In this document: positions 21,409-32,980 of the stretch, one piece after another
How the letters are laid out: the number at the start of each line of letters is the position of its first letter
How positions within the stretch are numbered: position 1 is the stretch's first letter
Source: Seiridium cupressi
Taxonomy: Eukaryota > Ascomycota > Sordariomycetes > Amphisphaeriales > Sporocadaceae
DNA: 64,000 nucleotides
Direction: 5' to 3'
Assembly: GCA_036674765.1 (NCBI GenBank)
Contig: JARVKI010000040.1
Location: 186,001-250,000, forward strand
Notes under the pieces: generated by a model
Told to the model about the DNA's origin: nothing
Seen by the model: only the letters and a program-made list of their open reading frames with translations
Databases searched by the model: none
Made by a program: the position numbers and the translations under genes

Positions 21409-22582
21409 CTACAACTCATCCTTGCCACCGGTAACCTTGTCCGTAACATCGGCGATGAACTGCTTCAGGATGTTGGTCTTAGTTGTGAGCTCGTCAAGCT
21501 TGGACGGAGCCATACCACCCTTCTTGATAATACCGTCGAGACGAGCCAGCTCCTTGGCAACGTAGTTGTCACTCTTGGAGAGCTTGTCAAAGACGCGCAG
21601 GTAGTACTCAGCATACTTGTACTGGGCATCCTTGCCAAGACCCTCAGCGCTCTTCTTTGCCTCGGCCGCGAGAGCAGAAAGAGTCTCACCGCCAGCAGCA
21701 AACTTGAGGGCAATGTGGTTGAGGATGTCGATAGTGCCAGCCTTGGCATCGAGACCGCCACCAACAACGCGGTGGGTGCCGACCTTCTCATTGATGAAAG
21801 CGACGAGATCAGCCTCAGTTCGGCCACCACTGTAGAGCTCGCCATCGGTTGAGCCAGCGGGGAAGAACTTGATAGTGGGATAGCTGGTGACACCTTGGTC
21901 CTGAGCGGTAGCCTTGGCGTTGTCGGCCTCTGCATCAACCTTGCCAATGACAACGTTGTTCTCAAGAATGAAATCCTCCGCCAGCTTCTCCCAGGTGGGA
22001 GCCAGGCTCTTGCAGTCTAAAGTGCGTTAGCTTGAATCGTTCGTCACACAAGGTGGCAGCTGTAAACTCACGTCCACACCATGGGGCGGTGAAGGCGACA
22101 AGGACGTTCTTGTCGCTGCCAATGGTCTCCTTGAAGCTCTTGTCGTTCAAGAAGTCGACCTGGCTGGGCATCTCGAGCTTACGCTTGGGCTTGGCACCAG
22201 TCTTCTCGGAGATGAACTTGGTCAGGCTGTCTAGATCACGGCCGCCGTTGTAGTCGGTCGGCTTATCGCTCTTCCCATCGAACCACTTCAGAGTGGGAAA
22301 CCCCTGAACACCGAACCTCCGGCCCAGATCCTTCTCGGCATCGGCATCGACTTTGGCAATCTGGACATCCTTGGTAGAGGCGTAGACACCTGCGAGTTCC
22401 TCGTAGACGGGTGCAAGATTCTTGCAGTGGCCGCACCACGGAGCAAAGAACTCGACCAGTGTGGGCTTGCCGGACTTGAGCACGACGCTGTCGAAATTGT
22501 CGGGGATGAGATCCAAAACGGCAGACTTGGCTGCCACGACGGCAGCAAGGCCAGTGAGCATAAAGCTCTTGAGCAAGACCAT
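21409..22582 (-). CDS. tigA: Protein disulfide isomerase, TigA/ERp38 type
   Basis: Two exons (22582-22072, 22016-21409) give 372 residues. A signal peptide (about 1-19) is followed by two thioredoxin domains with active sites Cys50-Gly-His-Cys53 and Cys169-Gly-His-Cys172. An ERp29c-like helical domain comes next, and the ER retrieval signal KDEL ends the protein. It forms and shuffles disulfides in the ER lumen. The intron (22071-22017) cuts the second active site between Gly and His. The last exon is easily missed because a longer frame on the same strand overlaps it in another phase. The domain order matches Aspergillus TigA and Neurospora ERp38. It is divergent from RPS29 (580 nt between starts). 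Confidence 0.95.
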
Positions 22583-23162
22583 GGTGACTTTGCTTTTGTG
22601 CGGTACAGGGAATATAGGGGTATGGATCGAGTGTGTCGCTGTAGGCAGTGGGCGGTTTAGGATGGAATGTGCGGTGTGGTTCCAGCCGGCAGAGGAGCTC
22701 TATTGACCCAAAATTGGATGGACAATTAATAATCGAGGAGTGGTTGTGAACAGACTGTCCTTGAGCTCGATGGTTCCAATTCACTACTATGGAAGCGGGT
22801 AAGCTCCAACCTGTCAACTCCCGGTATTATGAAACCATGGAAGTGGCGGGCCTTTATCGATAAGCAGATAAGCTCCGAGAGCTGCGCGGTCTCAGCTGCA
22901 GAGGCGTTTGGAGAACCAATGGCCCCCACCATTGCCCCCAAATGTCAAATGTCAATGCTCAGATGCCGATAAACTGTGGCTGGTGCTTCTGTGGCTGATT
23001 CACAGCCCTGCGAAATTCAGCCGATCCGCTTAGTGCACAAATAATTCCCTTGTAACCTTCAATTCGAGATATCGCGAACGATCGACCAGCGCCCCGGACA
23101 CGACACCAAGCCAATCAGCACACCTCTGCTCCTCCGACACCTTTGTCAACTCAACCGCAATC
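22583..23162. promoter_or_regulatory. Shared upstream region of tigA and RPS29
   Basis: 580 nt between divergent start codons, including the leaders of both genes. No motif was identified with confidence, although a UPR element would be expected for tigA from knowledge of its family. Confidence 0.4.
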
Positions 23163-23626
23163 ATGTCTCACGAATCCGTCTGGAACTCTCGTCCCCGCAG
23201 CTACGGCAAGGGCGCCCGCCAGTGGTACGTCCTCCATGGAATGGAGGGGGAATGTGGGCTAATTTGATATTCTCTTCCTACAGCCGCGTCTGCACCCACA
23301 AGGCCGGTCTGATCCGCAAATACGGCCTGGACATCTGCCGTCAGTGGTAAGTCGACTTCTCTCACCAAATTTCGGCGCAGGAATGCAGGAGAATGGGATG
23401 CGCTCCTTGCTGGGATGTTAGGGCTCGGCTGCCGGCGGTCCATACTGCAGTTTTCTTGCCCCCGTACCAGCGACCTATTTCTAGAATGCAGCAGTCGAGC
23501 AGAGTTAAAAGAAATGGAAGGATCCAGAAGAAAGAGGCATCTCATAGCTTGAGAGTGTTGCTGACCTGTATTTCCATCAGCTTCCGCGAAAGGGCGGCCG
23601 ACATTGGTTTCGTCAAGCACCGATAG
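23163..23626 (+). CDS. RPS29: 40S ribosomal protein S29 (uS14)
   Basis: Three exons (23163-23224, 23284-23346, 23581-23626) give 56 residues, the exact family length. The product starts [20 protein letters not shown] and has the four zinc-binding cysteines of uS14 as CRVC and CRQC, ending DIGFVKHR. It sits in the head of the 40S subunit. Both introns split Cys codons after TG. Intron 2 (234 nt) is long for this gene, but no C/D or H/ACA snoRNA boxes are evident in it. Confidence 0.96.
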
Positions 23627-26600
23627 ACGTTTCCTATCTTCTCGTCTCCCTCTCACACCGTTTCTCACACATGGGCATGGCATCTACGATACGAACGCGA
23701 TTTTGCGGACATGGAGTTGTCGGTTTTGGTCAAGGAAAAAAGATATGGTTTTCTGCAGCACTTGGCCTGGATCCCGGTAGAGGGCTTAGGTGGAGGAATT
23801 GAGCTCGGCTGTCATAGGGTCAGGCTAGATTCCACGACAATGCGCATGGGTTCTCAATGAACTAGAATCACTGGCAAACTTGGTGAATTGGATTCGTGAC
23901 AATCTCAATGAAGCACTTCGAAGGCAGAACAGCTCGGTTCTCCCACACTTTTGACTGTTGTCCGACTTGTCTTAAGGACGGTTCAAATATGAAAAACAAC
24001 AGAGCAAATAAGGGGGAGGCGCTTTGCCAAAACGCAACTCCCAGACCGCGTAGTTGAATGGCCTTTTCATATCGCTTTCGTCCTTTTGGATGGCAAATAT
24101 TTCAGTCAATTGTTGCACAGAGGGTATACCGCAAACTGTAGTAGGTTTCGATGGTCAATCAGAGATTAACAGAAAACAGTCGCCATATGTATCCTTGTTT
24201 CCCGTAAACCATCACTTGCCCTCTCGAGAGGACTTCTAGGCGAACTATGGTGGCTCCTAGTACACTCAAGTTGCTCATTCGGTTACTACTAACGTATTAT
24301 TTCTATTCCTCGGTCTACTGCTAGAATTGTATACAGTGTTCTTTCAAAACGACATTTCTGGATGTGGCTGCTATCAAGTTATGGATCAGAACACATTCTT
24401 GTCTGATCGATTGGTCTCATGAAGATGTATCCCAAGCGGTGCAAATGCAAGGCTGGGGTACATTATCAGTCTAGATTTTGATTTCTATGCCTCCAATAAG
24501 GGGAAAAGCTCTTGGGAGTTTAGCATAGCCAACAGCATACCATGACCATGTGGGGCGGTAGAGCCAAAAGAAAAGGGGTAAAGAGAACTTGAGTAAAGAA
24601 GTGACAACAACACTGCAGCACAATACTCCAAAGAGCTCACATAGGTCGAAACCCGGACCCGTAAACTTTGGTGTTAGAATACAATGGTTAAACGCCATTG
24701 GAGGCATGTTTGGGATAATTTGCTAAAGTTGATCCTTAGATGGCAAATGCAAAACGCAGATAGATAGTCAAATCATCTTGTTGACAAGGATTCATGTCGT
24801 TATGGCATGCTTTGAGACATGCCAAAGAAGAATACGAAAGATGTGTGCATTTTAAATAGAAAATCATTGAACTAACCCAGCGTATGAGCTTACGTTCCTT
24901 ATCAACACTGTCCTATCAAGACATATTATCGACCTGTCACATCTTTCATCCGTCTGCTTTGAGTATACGTATCTGATGCGGCAAAACTGCAGCGGTGCTT
25001 TTCACACAAGAGTCTTCTTTGTTTTATGTATGAAAGTATTTTACTCAGCATTGAATCACCATGTCGGTCCAGAAATGCCAGACTACAAAGTGGCACCGGT
25101 GCGCTATATTTGCGAGATGTATACAAAGCTTGGGTATTTCAGATATCTGTAGAACAGGGCAGTAAAGTATATTATCTAGCGAGGATAGTCATTTGTATCG
25201 AGGTATCAGGAAGAGCTGAACGTTTCACTCGTCGATCAAGGCATCGCCCTGGCTTCCCAACTGTTCGTCTCTAGCATCAAGTGTCATGTTCAATTCCCAC
25301 AGTCACAAATTCTTCGATGCTGGCCAGCATCTCGAGGCTACAGCATCCAGAAAGTAAAACCAGAGGGAGAAAAGAAAAAAAAAAAAAAAAAAAAAAGGTT
25401 AGATAAAGAAAAAAGAATGTTCGAGAACTGTTATGCTCGTTCCATGGTATAGAATTTGTATTCACCTTGGAACAGTTTTCAGTCTCAACCTACCAGCTAG
25501 ATAGACAGGTAGGTTTGGTTTATTCTAGCAATCCTATGTTCTTTGACTACCATGGGCTCGAGATAGCAAAGTTGCAAAGGTTGCATCATTTCAATGAATC
25601 TGTGATTTCTCTTGACACGCCATTATGCCAACGGGTTAGTTGCGAATTAGTCGAGCTGTTTGTCAATATGAGGTGAGCAACCAGTCGGGCGGCCGACAGG
25701 GTCAGGGCATATCAAGTGAATTTGGAATTGAGATGGTCGTCGAGACCGTCGAGCTAGCTAGGGAATACAAACTTACGGTTAGTCAGGGAGAAGACCAGTC
25801 TGAGAAGGCTTGGGCATCAGGACTACGGAGTTTGATGCCTGCTATTATTACGAATCAAAGAGAACCACATCATGAGAACACGAGAAATTAATGTCAATGA
25901 ATTTCTGGCAAGGTAAATCTAATATGCGTGATATCAATATATGTGCCTTGCATCCATGATTCAAGGTCTTCACACCACAGGTGGTATTCTAAGGTGACAA
26001 GTAGGAATACGGAGGGGAGGAGGAAAAAATTAAAGAAAAAAATAGTATGTCTCAACATTTGTTCATGACAGCAGACGGATATACTGCCGCCATGTGTTTA
26101 ATGATGAGTCCCATAGAGTCGTCCGGGGAACACGGAACCAAAGACTCTTAGGAGTTGAATCTTCCAATCATCCATCAATCCACAATCTATAGAGAAGATA
26201 GTGGCTGTATCATGGTTGGGTTCGGTCTTGTGTGCCCGCCATTACGCCGCGGAACCAAGGCCCTTGTTGAGATTTCTTTGAATAATCAGAATACACAAGC
26301 CTTACAACACTGCCAAAAAATCAATGCGGTTGAGCGTGGACATAATCTAGACACTCAAAGCACCCACGGCTACAGCAGAGCACGCATGGCACTTTGACCG
26401 TTTGACTTGGGACGTTTGTTGATATGTTGTCATTTTGGAAGGAACTAGTTGCACTTTCTTGTGACAGGGATTCACGATAGGGGCAAGCTTACTGCCGTAT
26501 TTGCTTCAAACTTACCTCATTGAAGAGTCATTAGATCCAGGGAAACAAAACAGTTTCGACGGTGTAGGTTGGTTTCTCCTTCGGCATAAAATAAATATGG

Positions 26601-27318
26601 CATGTATAGGTTAAATAGCTGCTACTACAACATCATTGTACTAATAGCATCATCTCAATGTTAGATTTGCTGGCAGGTGACCCAGGCTTGCCAAGAAGAA
26701 TTTTTGAATGCTTATTATATCTAAGTAATTGAAGGCATAGCATAGCCAGCAGAATGGGAAGCGCAGGAGGTCCAGTGCCGTCATTAACACGTCAAGCACC
26801 ACAGAAGCTGTGAGTGTTACTACTATGCGCACAAGGTATGAAAGAAGGAGGTATTGTTTTCTTTATGATTCATGTGAAACTATTCATTTTGTGGCAACAA
26901 GAAATTGGCAGCATCCCACCACAATATATCTAGGCATTTCAAGACCGTGGAAGACTTAAGCTTTAATTGACAGGCGTCAACAGAAACAAAGCTGCTTCCA
27001 CAGAAATTTGGCTAAGAACAGATTCAACAGATCTTGATCTCATCTGTAGCACAAAATTCCAAGGTGTTAAAAGTACGACTACCAAGTCTAAGGACGACCA
27101 GGTGGGAATTTCTTGCACCAACCACATCATACCATTGCTACCCTTGATATCAGCGAGCCCTATTATTCATGAGCAGCAGACCTCCGCACTGAGTGACACT
27201 CTTGATAAGTACTACTCTGCATGACAAGGGTGTCCAGCAGATACAATGTCTCCCCGGCATCTGATGAATAATATCAAAACCATTGGCTCCTTCTTGGTCG
27301 CCGACCTCGCGTGGAACA
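23627..27318. other. Gene-free stretch, 3.7 kb
   Basis: A/T-leaning sequence with only short chance frames. It includes a long A tract near 25376-25396 (about 21 A) and further A-rich runs near 26030. No RNA gene or mobile element was recognised. Confidence 0.5.
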
Positions 27319-27728
27319 TCATGAACACTTCCATAAGATCTGGCCCTGACTCCCGACATACCCCATCTTTCTCCTTGGTCTCCTCAAGCCCCCCTTGCTC
27401 CTCGTCCTTCTCTCCCGTACGGCGTATATGAGGCAGAAAGCGACAAGCAAGAGCAACACCCAGTGCCAGGGCCTCCAGATATGGTCGGATCCAATCCTGC
27501 CCAGAAACCTATCCCGAAGGGCTAAAGTACGCCGCGCATCGACACGACGGTTGGGCTGGATTGCCCAGTTGCAAAAGTCCTCGCCGCGGAACGCATACCT
27601 GACGAAAACCCCCCTTTTTCAGTCTTGAAAATTCTCAGTTATGGGACAGGCATGTGAACAATGACTTACTCTTCGCATGCCAGCAAGCGGCCGGTATACG
27701 ATGGAAAGGGCGAGAGTGCGGGTGCCAT
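27319..27728 (-). CDS. Hidden two-exon gene: small single-TM protein, unknown function
   Basis: Exon 1 (27728-27670) begins at an ATG in a good context and ends at a GTAAGT donor. Exon 2 (27598-27319) begins after TTTTCGTCAG. They join in frame to 112 residues. The intron is 71 nt. The exon 2 frame has no early ATG, so single-exon ORF searches do not report it. The product has a polar N-terminus, a Cys/Trp-containing segment (FRGEDFCNWAIQPNRRVDAR), one membrane helix (VLLLLVAFCLIYAV, about 68-81) and a strongly basic tail. A TATA-like element (TATAAG, minus strand near 27760) lies about 30 nt before the ATG. Topology by the positive-inside rule would put the basic tail in the cytosol. I do not recognise a family. 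The 3' end could differ if a GTATGT at the codons after KM is used as a donor. Confidence 0.5.
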
Positions 27729-28581
27729 GGGAATCGTTTTTGTGGTATATGGGACTTATAGAGCGAGGAAAGACCGAGTTGAGCGAATGCAAAACAAACG
27801 AAATGGTCGCGCCCCCTGGAAGAAATTCTGAAATGATGGATATCTTACAACAAAGCGGGAAGCTGGATCAAAGTTTCAAAGTATTGTACCTTAAACCTAG
27901 CCGTTCGCGTATGCACAGTCATTTTTGAGTTCAATGACTTGGAGCCTTTCGGCAGGGAATTATCCCTTTTGGGCCAGGAGAAGATGCGCCAACTCATCAT
28001 ATGTGCCCGATAAGCTCTCAATTGGTCCTCCAGCGTGTCTCACAGTCCAAATATGGCCTGTGCCATAACTACATCTCAATGATTGGCTTCAAAATGGGAA
28101 CACGACTTGATTGTGTGATATATTGTACCGCAGGACGAGATTGCCGCGCCACATGTCCACAGGTGGATCAAGCCTGGGGAAAGACAGCGTACCAGTCGTG
28201 GTCTTTGCAATACGACCCATGGTCATCACACTGAGGCTACGAGCGTACGTACATGCACTGGGTAGTTGGTCAAGAATAGAGCTTAGAAATTCTTGGTATA
28301 CTGCGCCTTTCTCGTGCAAATCTAAAAGTTACATGAGTAAAGACAAGGTAGAAGTGATTGGAGGGGAGATGGAGGGAGGAGTAGCCTTCGAACCCGAAGA
28401 AGGCATAAGGCCCGAAAAATCCGAATATACATGGGTTCCAAAATCAAGTATGGTACATTATGCCAATTCATAATACAGGCCTCTCGATAACTCCTTTTCC
28501 ATGATGCCTGCAGCTAAGCCAGCTGCCCTCTCGCTCTATCCTTCGTACACATTACAGTAGTTGCCTCTTCTATCGGGCATT
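27729..28581. other. Region between hidden gene and TUF1 3' end
   Basis: About 850 nt with no supported gene. A minus-strand frame at 28319-28089 has splice-like motifs inside it (GTACGT near 28240, CCCCAG near 28175), but no credible start exon was found. Confidence 0.45.
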
Positions 28582-30058
28582 TTATTGGATGATGCGGGTG
28601 ATGATACCAGTGGCGACAGTTCGGCCACCCTCACGAACGTTGACACGCTGGCCAGCCTCAATAGCAATAGGGCTGTGCAGGTGAGCAACCATCTCCACGT
28701 TGTCACCGGGCATGACCATGCGGCTCTTGTCCTCAACGTCATCGGGGAAGAAGAGAGCGCAAGACTCGTCGGCAGTACGCAAGAACATCTGGGGTCGGTA
28801 GTTCTCGTTGAAACCAGTGTGGCGACCACCCTCGTCCTTGGACAAGACGTACAAGGAGATCATGAACTTGGTGTGAGCCTTGACGGTGCCGGGCTTGACA
28901 GCGACCATACCACGTCTAATATCCTCTCGGCGGACACCACGGAGAAGCAGACCCGAGTTATCACCGGCACGAGACTCGTCGCAGGACTTCTTGAACGTCT
29001 CAATGTCGGTGACCTTGGTCTTGATGATCTCGCCACCCTTGCCGACCAACTCAATCTCGGAATCCTTCTTCAAAACACCACGCTCGACACGGCCGGAGAC
29101 GACTGTTCCACGACCAGCGATGGAGAAGACATCTTCGACGGACATGAGGAAAGGCTTGTCGAGGTCACGCTGGGGAGTAGGGATCCAAGAGTCGACAGCT
29201 TCCATAAGCTCATCGATCTTCTGCTGTCCGATCTCGGGTCGCTTGCCTTCCATAGCCATGAGGGCGGAGCCCATGATGACGGGGGTCTCGTCGCCCTCGA
29301 AGCCGTAGTGGGTAAGCAGCTCACGCATCTCCATTTCTACGAGCTCCAACATTTCGGGGTCATCAATGGCATCGACCTTGTTGACGAAGACGACAATCTT
29401 CTGAACACCGACTTGGCGGGCAAGCAGCAAGTGCTCTCGGGTCTGGGGCATCTGACCATCCGAAGCGGCAACGACAATGATGGCACCGTCCATGTTGGCA
29501 GCACCAGTAATCATGTTCTTGATGTAATCGGCGTGACCGGGGCAGTCGACGTGGGAGTAGTGGCGGTTGTCGGTCGAGTACTCGATGTGGGCAGTGGAGA
29601 TGGTGATACCACGCTTTCGCTCTTCAGGGGCCTTGTCGATGGCTCCATACTCAAGGAAGTTGGCCAAACCCTTCTCGGCCTGACGCTTGGTGATGGCTGC
29701 TGAAAGGGTAGTCTATTGAGAAGTGTCAGTGGCTGCGTGCATTGTCTGACTGAGATGAATGTAGGAGCAGACAGGCTCCTGGGCTGTCGTCCGCCATGTC
29801 TCAACGGCCGCCGCCCGGAGATCCTGAATTGATGCAGCAGGACTGACTGACCTTTCCGTGATCGACGTGGCCGATGGTACCAATGTTTACGTGGGGCTTC
29901 GATCTCTCGTACACTGCGTAAGACCGGTAGATGTTGAGAGCTGCCGACACATTCTGCGATTTTAAGGAGTACTGGAGCGGATTGGCGGCACTGCCAGTTT
30001 TGAGGCTTTGGCGCGAGGCGCGCAGGAAAGGCGCCAACGTTCTTAAGGCCGCAGGCAT
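28582..30058 (-). CDS. TUF1: Mitochondrial elongation factor Tu
   Basis: Two exons (30058-29852, 29712-28582) give 445 residues. The first ~50 residues are basic, Ser/Ala-rich and lack acids, as expected for a mitochondrial presequence. The GTPase core follows: GHVDHGK with TT across the intron, [14 protein letters not shown] and NKVD, then EF-Tu domains 2 and 3. It delivers aminoacyl-tRNA to mitochondrial ribosomes. The intron (139 nt) splits the P-loop between Lys and Thr. An upstream in-frame ATG at 30094 would add 12 residues; I chose 30058 because it gives a typical presequence. The stop lies close to an expressed 3' end, with no nearby gene on the same strand. Confidence 0.96.
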
Positions 30059-31130
30059 CTTGATGTGAAGACCCGACTCTAGGGATGAACTCAATTAAAT
30101 ACAGGGAAAGAAAAGAGCGGATACAAAGGCTGGAAAGTGCTGTGGTTGAGGCGAGATATGCGGAGGTATCATCAGTCTGGACAGAGCTGCAAGCCAAATG
30201 CATGGCTCGATTTCTCAAATTTTCGTTAGCGCGACGCGGAAAGAACCCACTTTTGCCGACACGGCTAGTGGCCAATCAAATATAACCCAATTTGTCCATC
30301 ACGTCCTGGTTAGATAGAGCCTCATGCTTTATGTCGTCGCGCTGCTCGCGGCGGACTCTGTGATTGCCTCTGCAGCCTTCATAGACGCTCGAGACAACAT
30401 GAAACGTCATTCCAGTCGTCCCTGCATCTTGTAATATTTGAGCTTCTTTTGAAGAGTCATCCATAACTACAATCAACTCGAGGTCTTCTTAGCCTAGTGT
30501 AGCGTTTCTCAAAAACCTGTCCAAGATAAATGTATATGGAATGCTAGTCGTTGTATCCGATAGCTTTTACCCGAACCAATACTCGACAAAAATACCAGTC
30601 TCGGTGTTGCTTGCTCCTGACATTCAAGACGTGTACAATTACCGCACCCGGCGCGGGTACTGCGTCTACCTACCTGGTAAACCGCTTGTACAAAAGCGTG
30701 TCTCCATCAATCAGGGTTGCAATTTCATAAGGTAGTCAACGGTTGTCTCTAGCTATCTATGGCCACCAATCTCCTTCTCGTTTAGTTCTCTATCTTCTTC
30801 GCCCTCTCGTATCCTTTGGCAGCTTGTGTTTTGCTAAAGTTGTTATTGCATTTTGGACAATTTTGAGTTAATCATAACTATGGAATGAGCACCGTTGGGT
30901 CTAGTTGGAACCAGGTATTTTACCCCAAGACTTGCTCAACGATGAGCAGCTATGACATCAACTTGCTCTTCTACTACGAAGAGGTTTGGATGGAATCCCT
31001 TGCTAGATTAATACTATATCGAAGTAATGTCTGCCAGTTGAAATTGTGGTTACAAGAAATCCGTGAACTTCCTTACTCGCACCTCGATAGCTCATAGTAA
31101 CTGTTCACGAGTTTGCAACATGTGGCCAAG
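30059..31130. other. Divergent upstream region of TUF1 and the permease
   Basis: About 1.07 kb that holds the TUF1 promoter and the unresolved 5' end of the permease. A candidate first permease exon lies at 30885-30914. No other gene is supported. Confidence 0.45.
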
Positions 31131-32980
31131 GAAGGCTTACTCGTTCCTAGAGCAAGCGACGAGGGTCAATTGAGCGAAGGTTCAGATGTAAGAGTATCCC
31201 ATTCCACTTCTCAAAGCGCGAGGACCTTGGATGTCTACTGGTATATCCTAAACATATCGATAGGGTCTGGAAGTAAGTTGGCTGTCTTGGAATGAGGCAC
31301 GTTTCACTGACGCAACTGCAGTTTACTCACTTCCGTCTGGTATCTTCATGATCAATGGCTCCGTGGCGATACATCTGTTCCTTTGGGTTGCCGGTAAGCG
31401 AGCATGGACCATACACATCAGAGCTTCTTCCAAACTAACTTCTTCCAGGGGCAATTGTGGCAGCAAGCGGCCTGTTCATGTTCGTCGAGTTTGGCCTAGC
31501 GATGCCTCGCTCTGGCGGTGAAAAGAATTACCTCGAACGAGTGTACCGAAAGCCCAGACATATGATCACATGTGTCATTGCCTCCCTCTACACTCTTTTC
31601 GGTGGCAATCCTGCCAGCTCTTTGGCATTTGGGTCGTACGTTTTCCACGCAGCCGGATATGCTGACGCCAAAGAGCGATGGGAGTCCCGTGCTATCGCGG
31701 TGGGCTGTGTTACGCTTGTCACCATTGTGCACGCATTTTTGCCGAAATGGGGATTGAGGGCTATTAGAGTGCTTGCTTACTACAAGCTCATCTTACTATC
31801 CTTCATCATCTGTGCTGGCTTCGCGGCACTGGCCGGTCGACGGCATGTTCCAGATCCTCGCAACTTCGAAAACGCTTTTGCAATCGGCAGCGGAGAGGAG
31901 GACGGTTATGGTTATGGCGGGCTTCATGGTTACGGAACCGCTCTCATCCGCATAGGATATGCTTACGGAGGTGTCTCCAGTGTCACGACTATCCTGAGTG
32001 AGTTCAGGAAACCCCAAAAAGGACTCTCAGTGGCCGCCCCCTTGGCGATGGGAACCGTGGCTATCCTATACGTTTTGGTGAACATTGCATACTTTGCGGC
32101 AATACCGAAGGCTCAATTTGCGAAGGCCGATGTGGTCATCGCCGCCACATTTTTCGAGAATGTATTTGGAGACTCTGTCACCACGCAAGTGTTGTCTGCC
32201 CTGATTGCTGTAAGTAATCTGGGTAATGTCCTGGCCGCGAGTTTTGATACGAGCCGTATGAACCAAGAGCTGGCCAAGGAAGGAATCTTGCCGTTTAGTC
32301 ACTTATTGGCCTCGGACAAGCCTTGTGGGGCTCCAACAGCAGCAGTAAGGCATTCATCGTCACCACACTTTGTGTCCGCTACTCTTTGGCATGAATGAGA
32401 CTGATTACGTCCACAGTTACTCTTGTGTTGGGCGTCCACCATTGTGCTGCTTCTAGCACCCCCTCCTGGACCAATCTATGATTTTCTTGTTGACGCGTAT
32501 GTTTACATCTTCCAGTATCTATCGCGCCTGGCTTTTCCTGACCTCGATTTGATGGGCTAACGAACGAGATTCTACAGGGCTGTATATCCACGCATCGTAA
32601 TCGGCACTCTGACTTGCTTTGGCCTTCTCTATCTTCGCCTCAACCCGAAAGAGAATTGGTCATCGCCGTTCAAAGCACCTCTGGTTTTGGTTATTATATG
32701 GGCTGCTCATCATGCATTCGTCACGGCTATGCCGCTCGTCCCTCCACCGTCAAACGCAATGCAAAAAAGTATGCCTTACTTTATAGCCCCCGTTATCGGC
32801 ATTGTCATATTGACCATTGGCGTCTTGTACTGGGTGGTATGGGCCAAGTTTCTGCCAAAGATTCGTGGGTATACGATCGAGGCTACTAGGACCCCCGGAG
32901 CAGACGGGGCTGAGAATGTTGAGTTCAAGAAGGTCCAGCGCAATCCCACCCCAAATGGATCAATTGTGGGAGGCGCTTGA
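31131..32980 (+). CDS. Mup1-type (LAT family) amino acid permease, 5' end uncertain
   Basis: Five exons are supported (31131-31272, 31322-31393, 31449-32344, 32417-32496, 32578-32980). Together they encode about 530 residues of an APC-superfamily transporter most like yeast methionine permeases Mup1/Mup3 and fungal relatives. Signatures seen are ISIGSGIYSLPSGIF in helix 1, then MPRSGGEKNYLERVY, a long set of helices, ILSEFRKPQKGL, YVLVNIAYFAAIP, and ISNLGNV-like VSNLGNVLAASFDTSRM. It should import methionine or a related neutral amino acid at the plasma membrane (family knowledge). No ATG precedes the first frame. A candidate start exon at 30885-30914 (ten residues, GTATTT donor) would join in phase to the acceptor CCAAG at 31130, but this is weak. 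The C-terminal tail is short and polar. Confidence 0.88.

Noticed and set aside
23347..23580. Long RPS29 intron as host of a snoRNA
   Set aside because: No RUGAUGA C box paired with a D box, and no H/ACA box arrangement, could be found.
28089..28319. Minus-strand frame with GTACGT and CCCCAG motifs between TUF1 and the hidden gene
   Set aside because: A spliced product can be written, but the only upstream ATG exon would need a 23 nt intron, which is too short.
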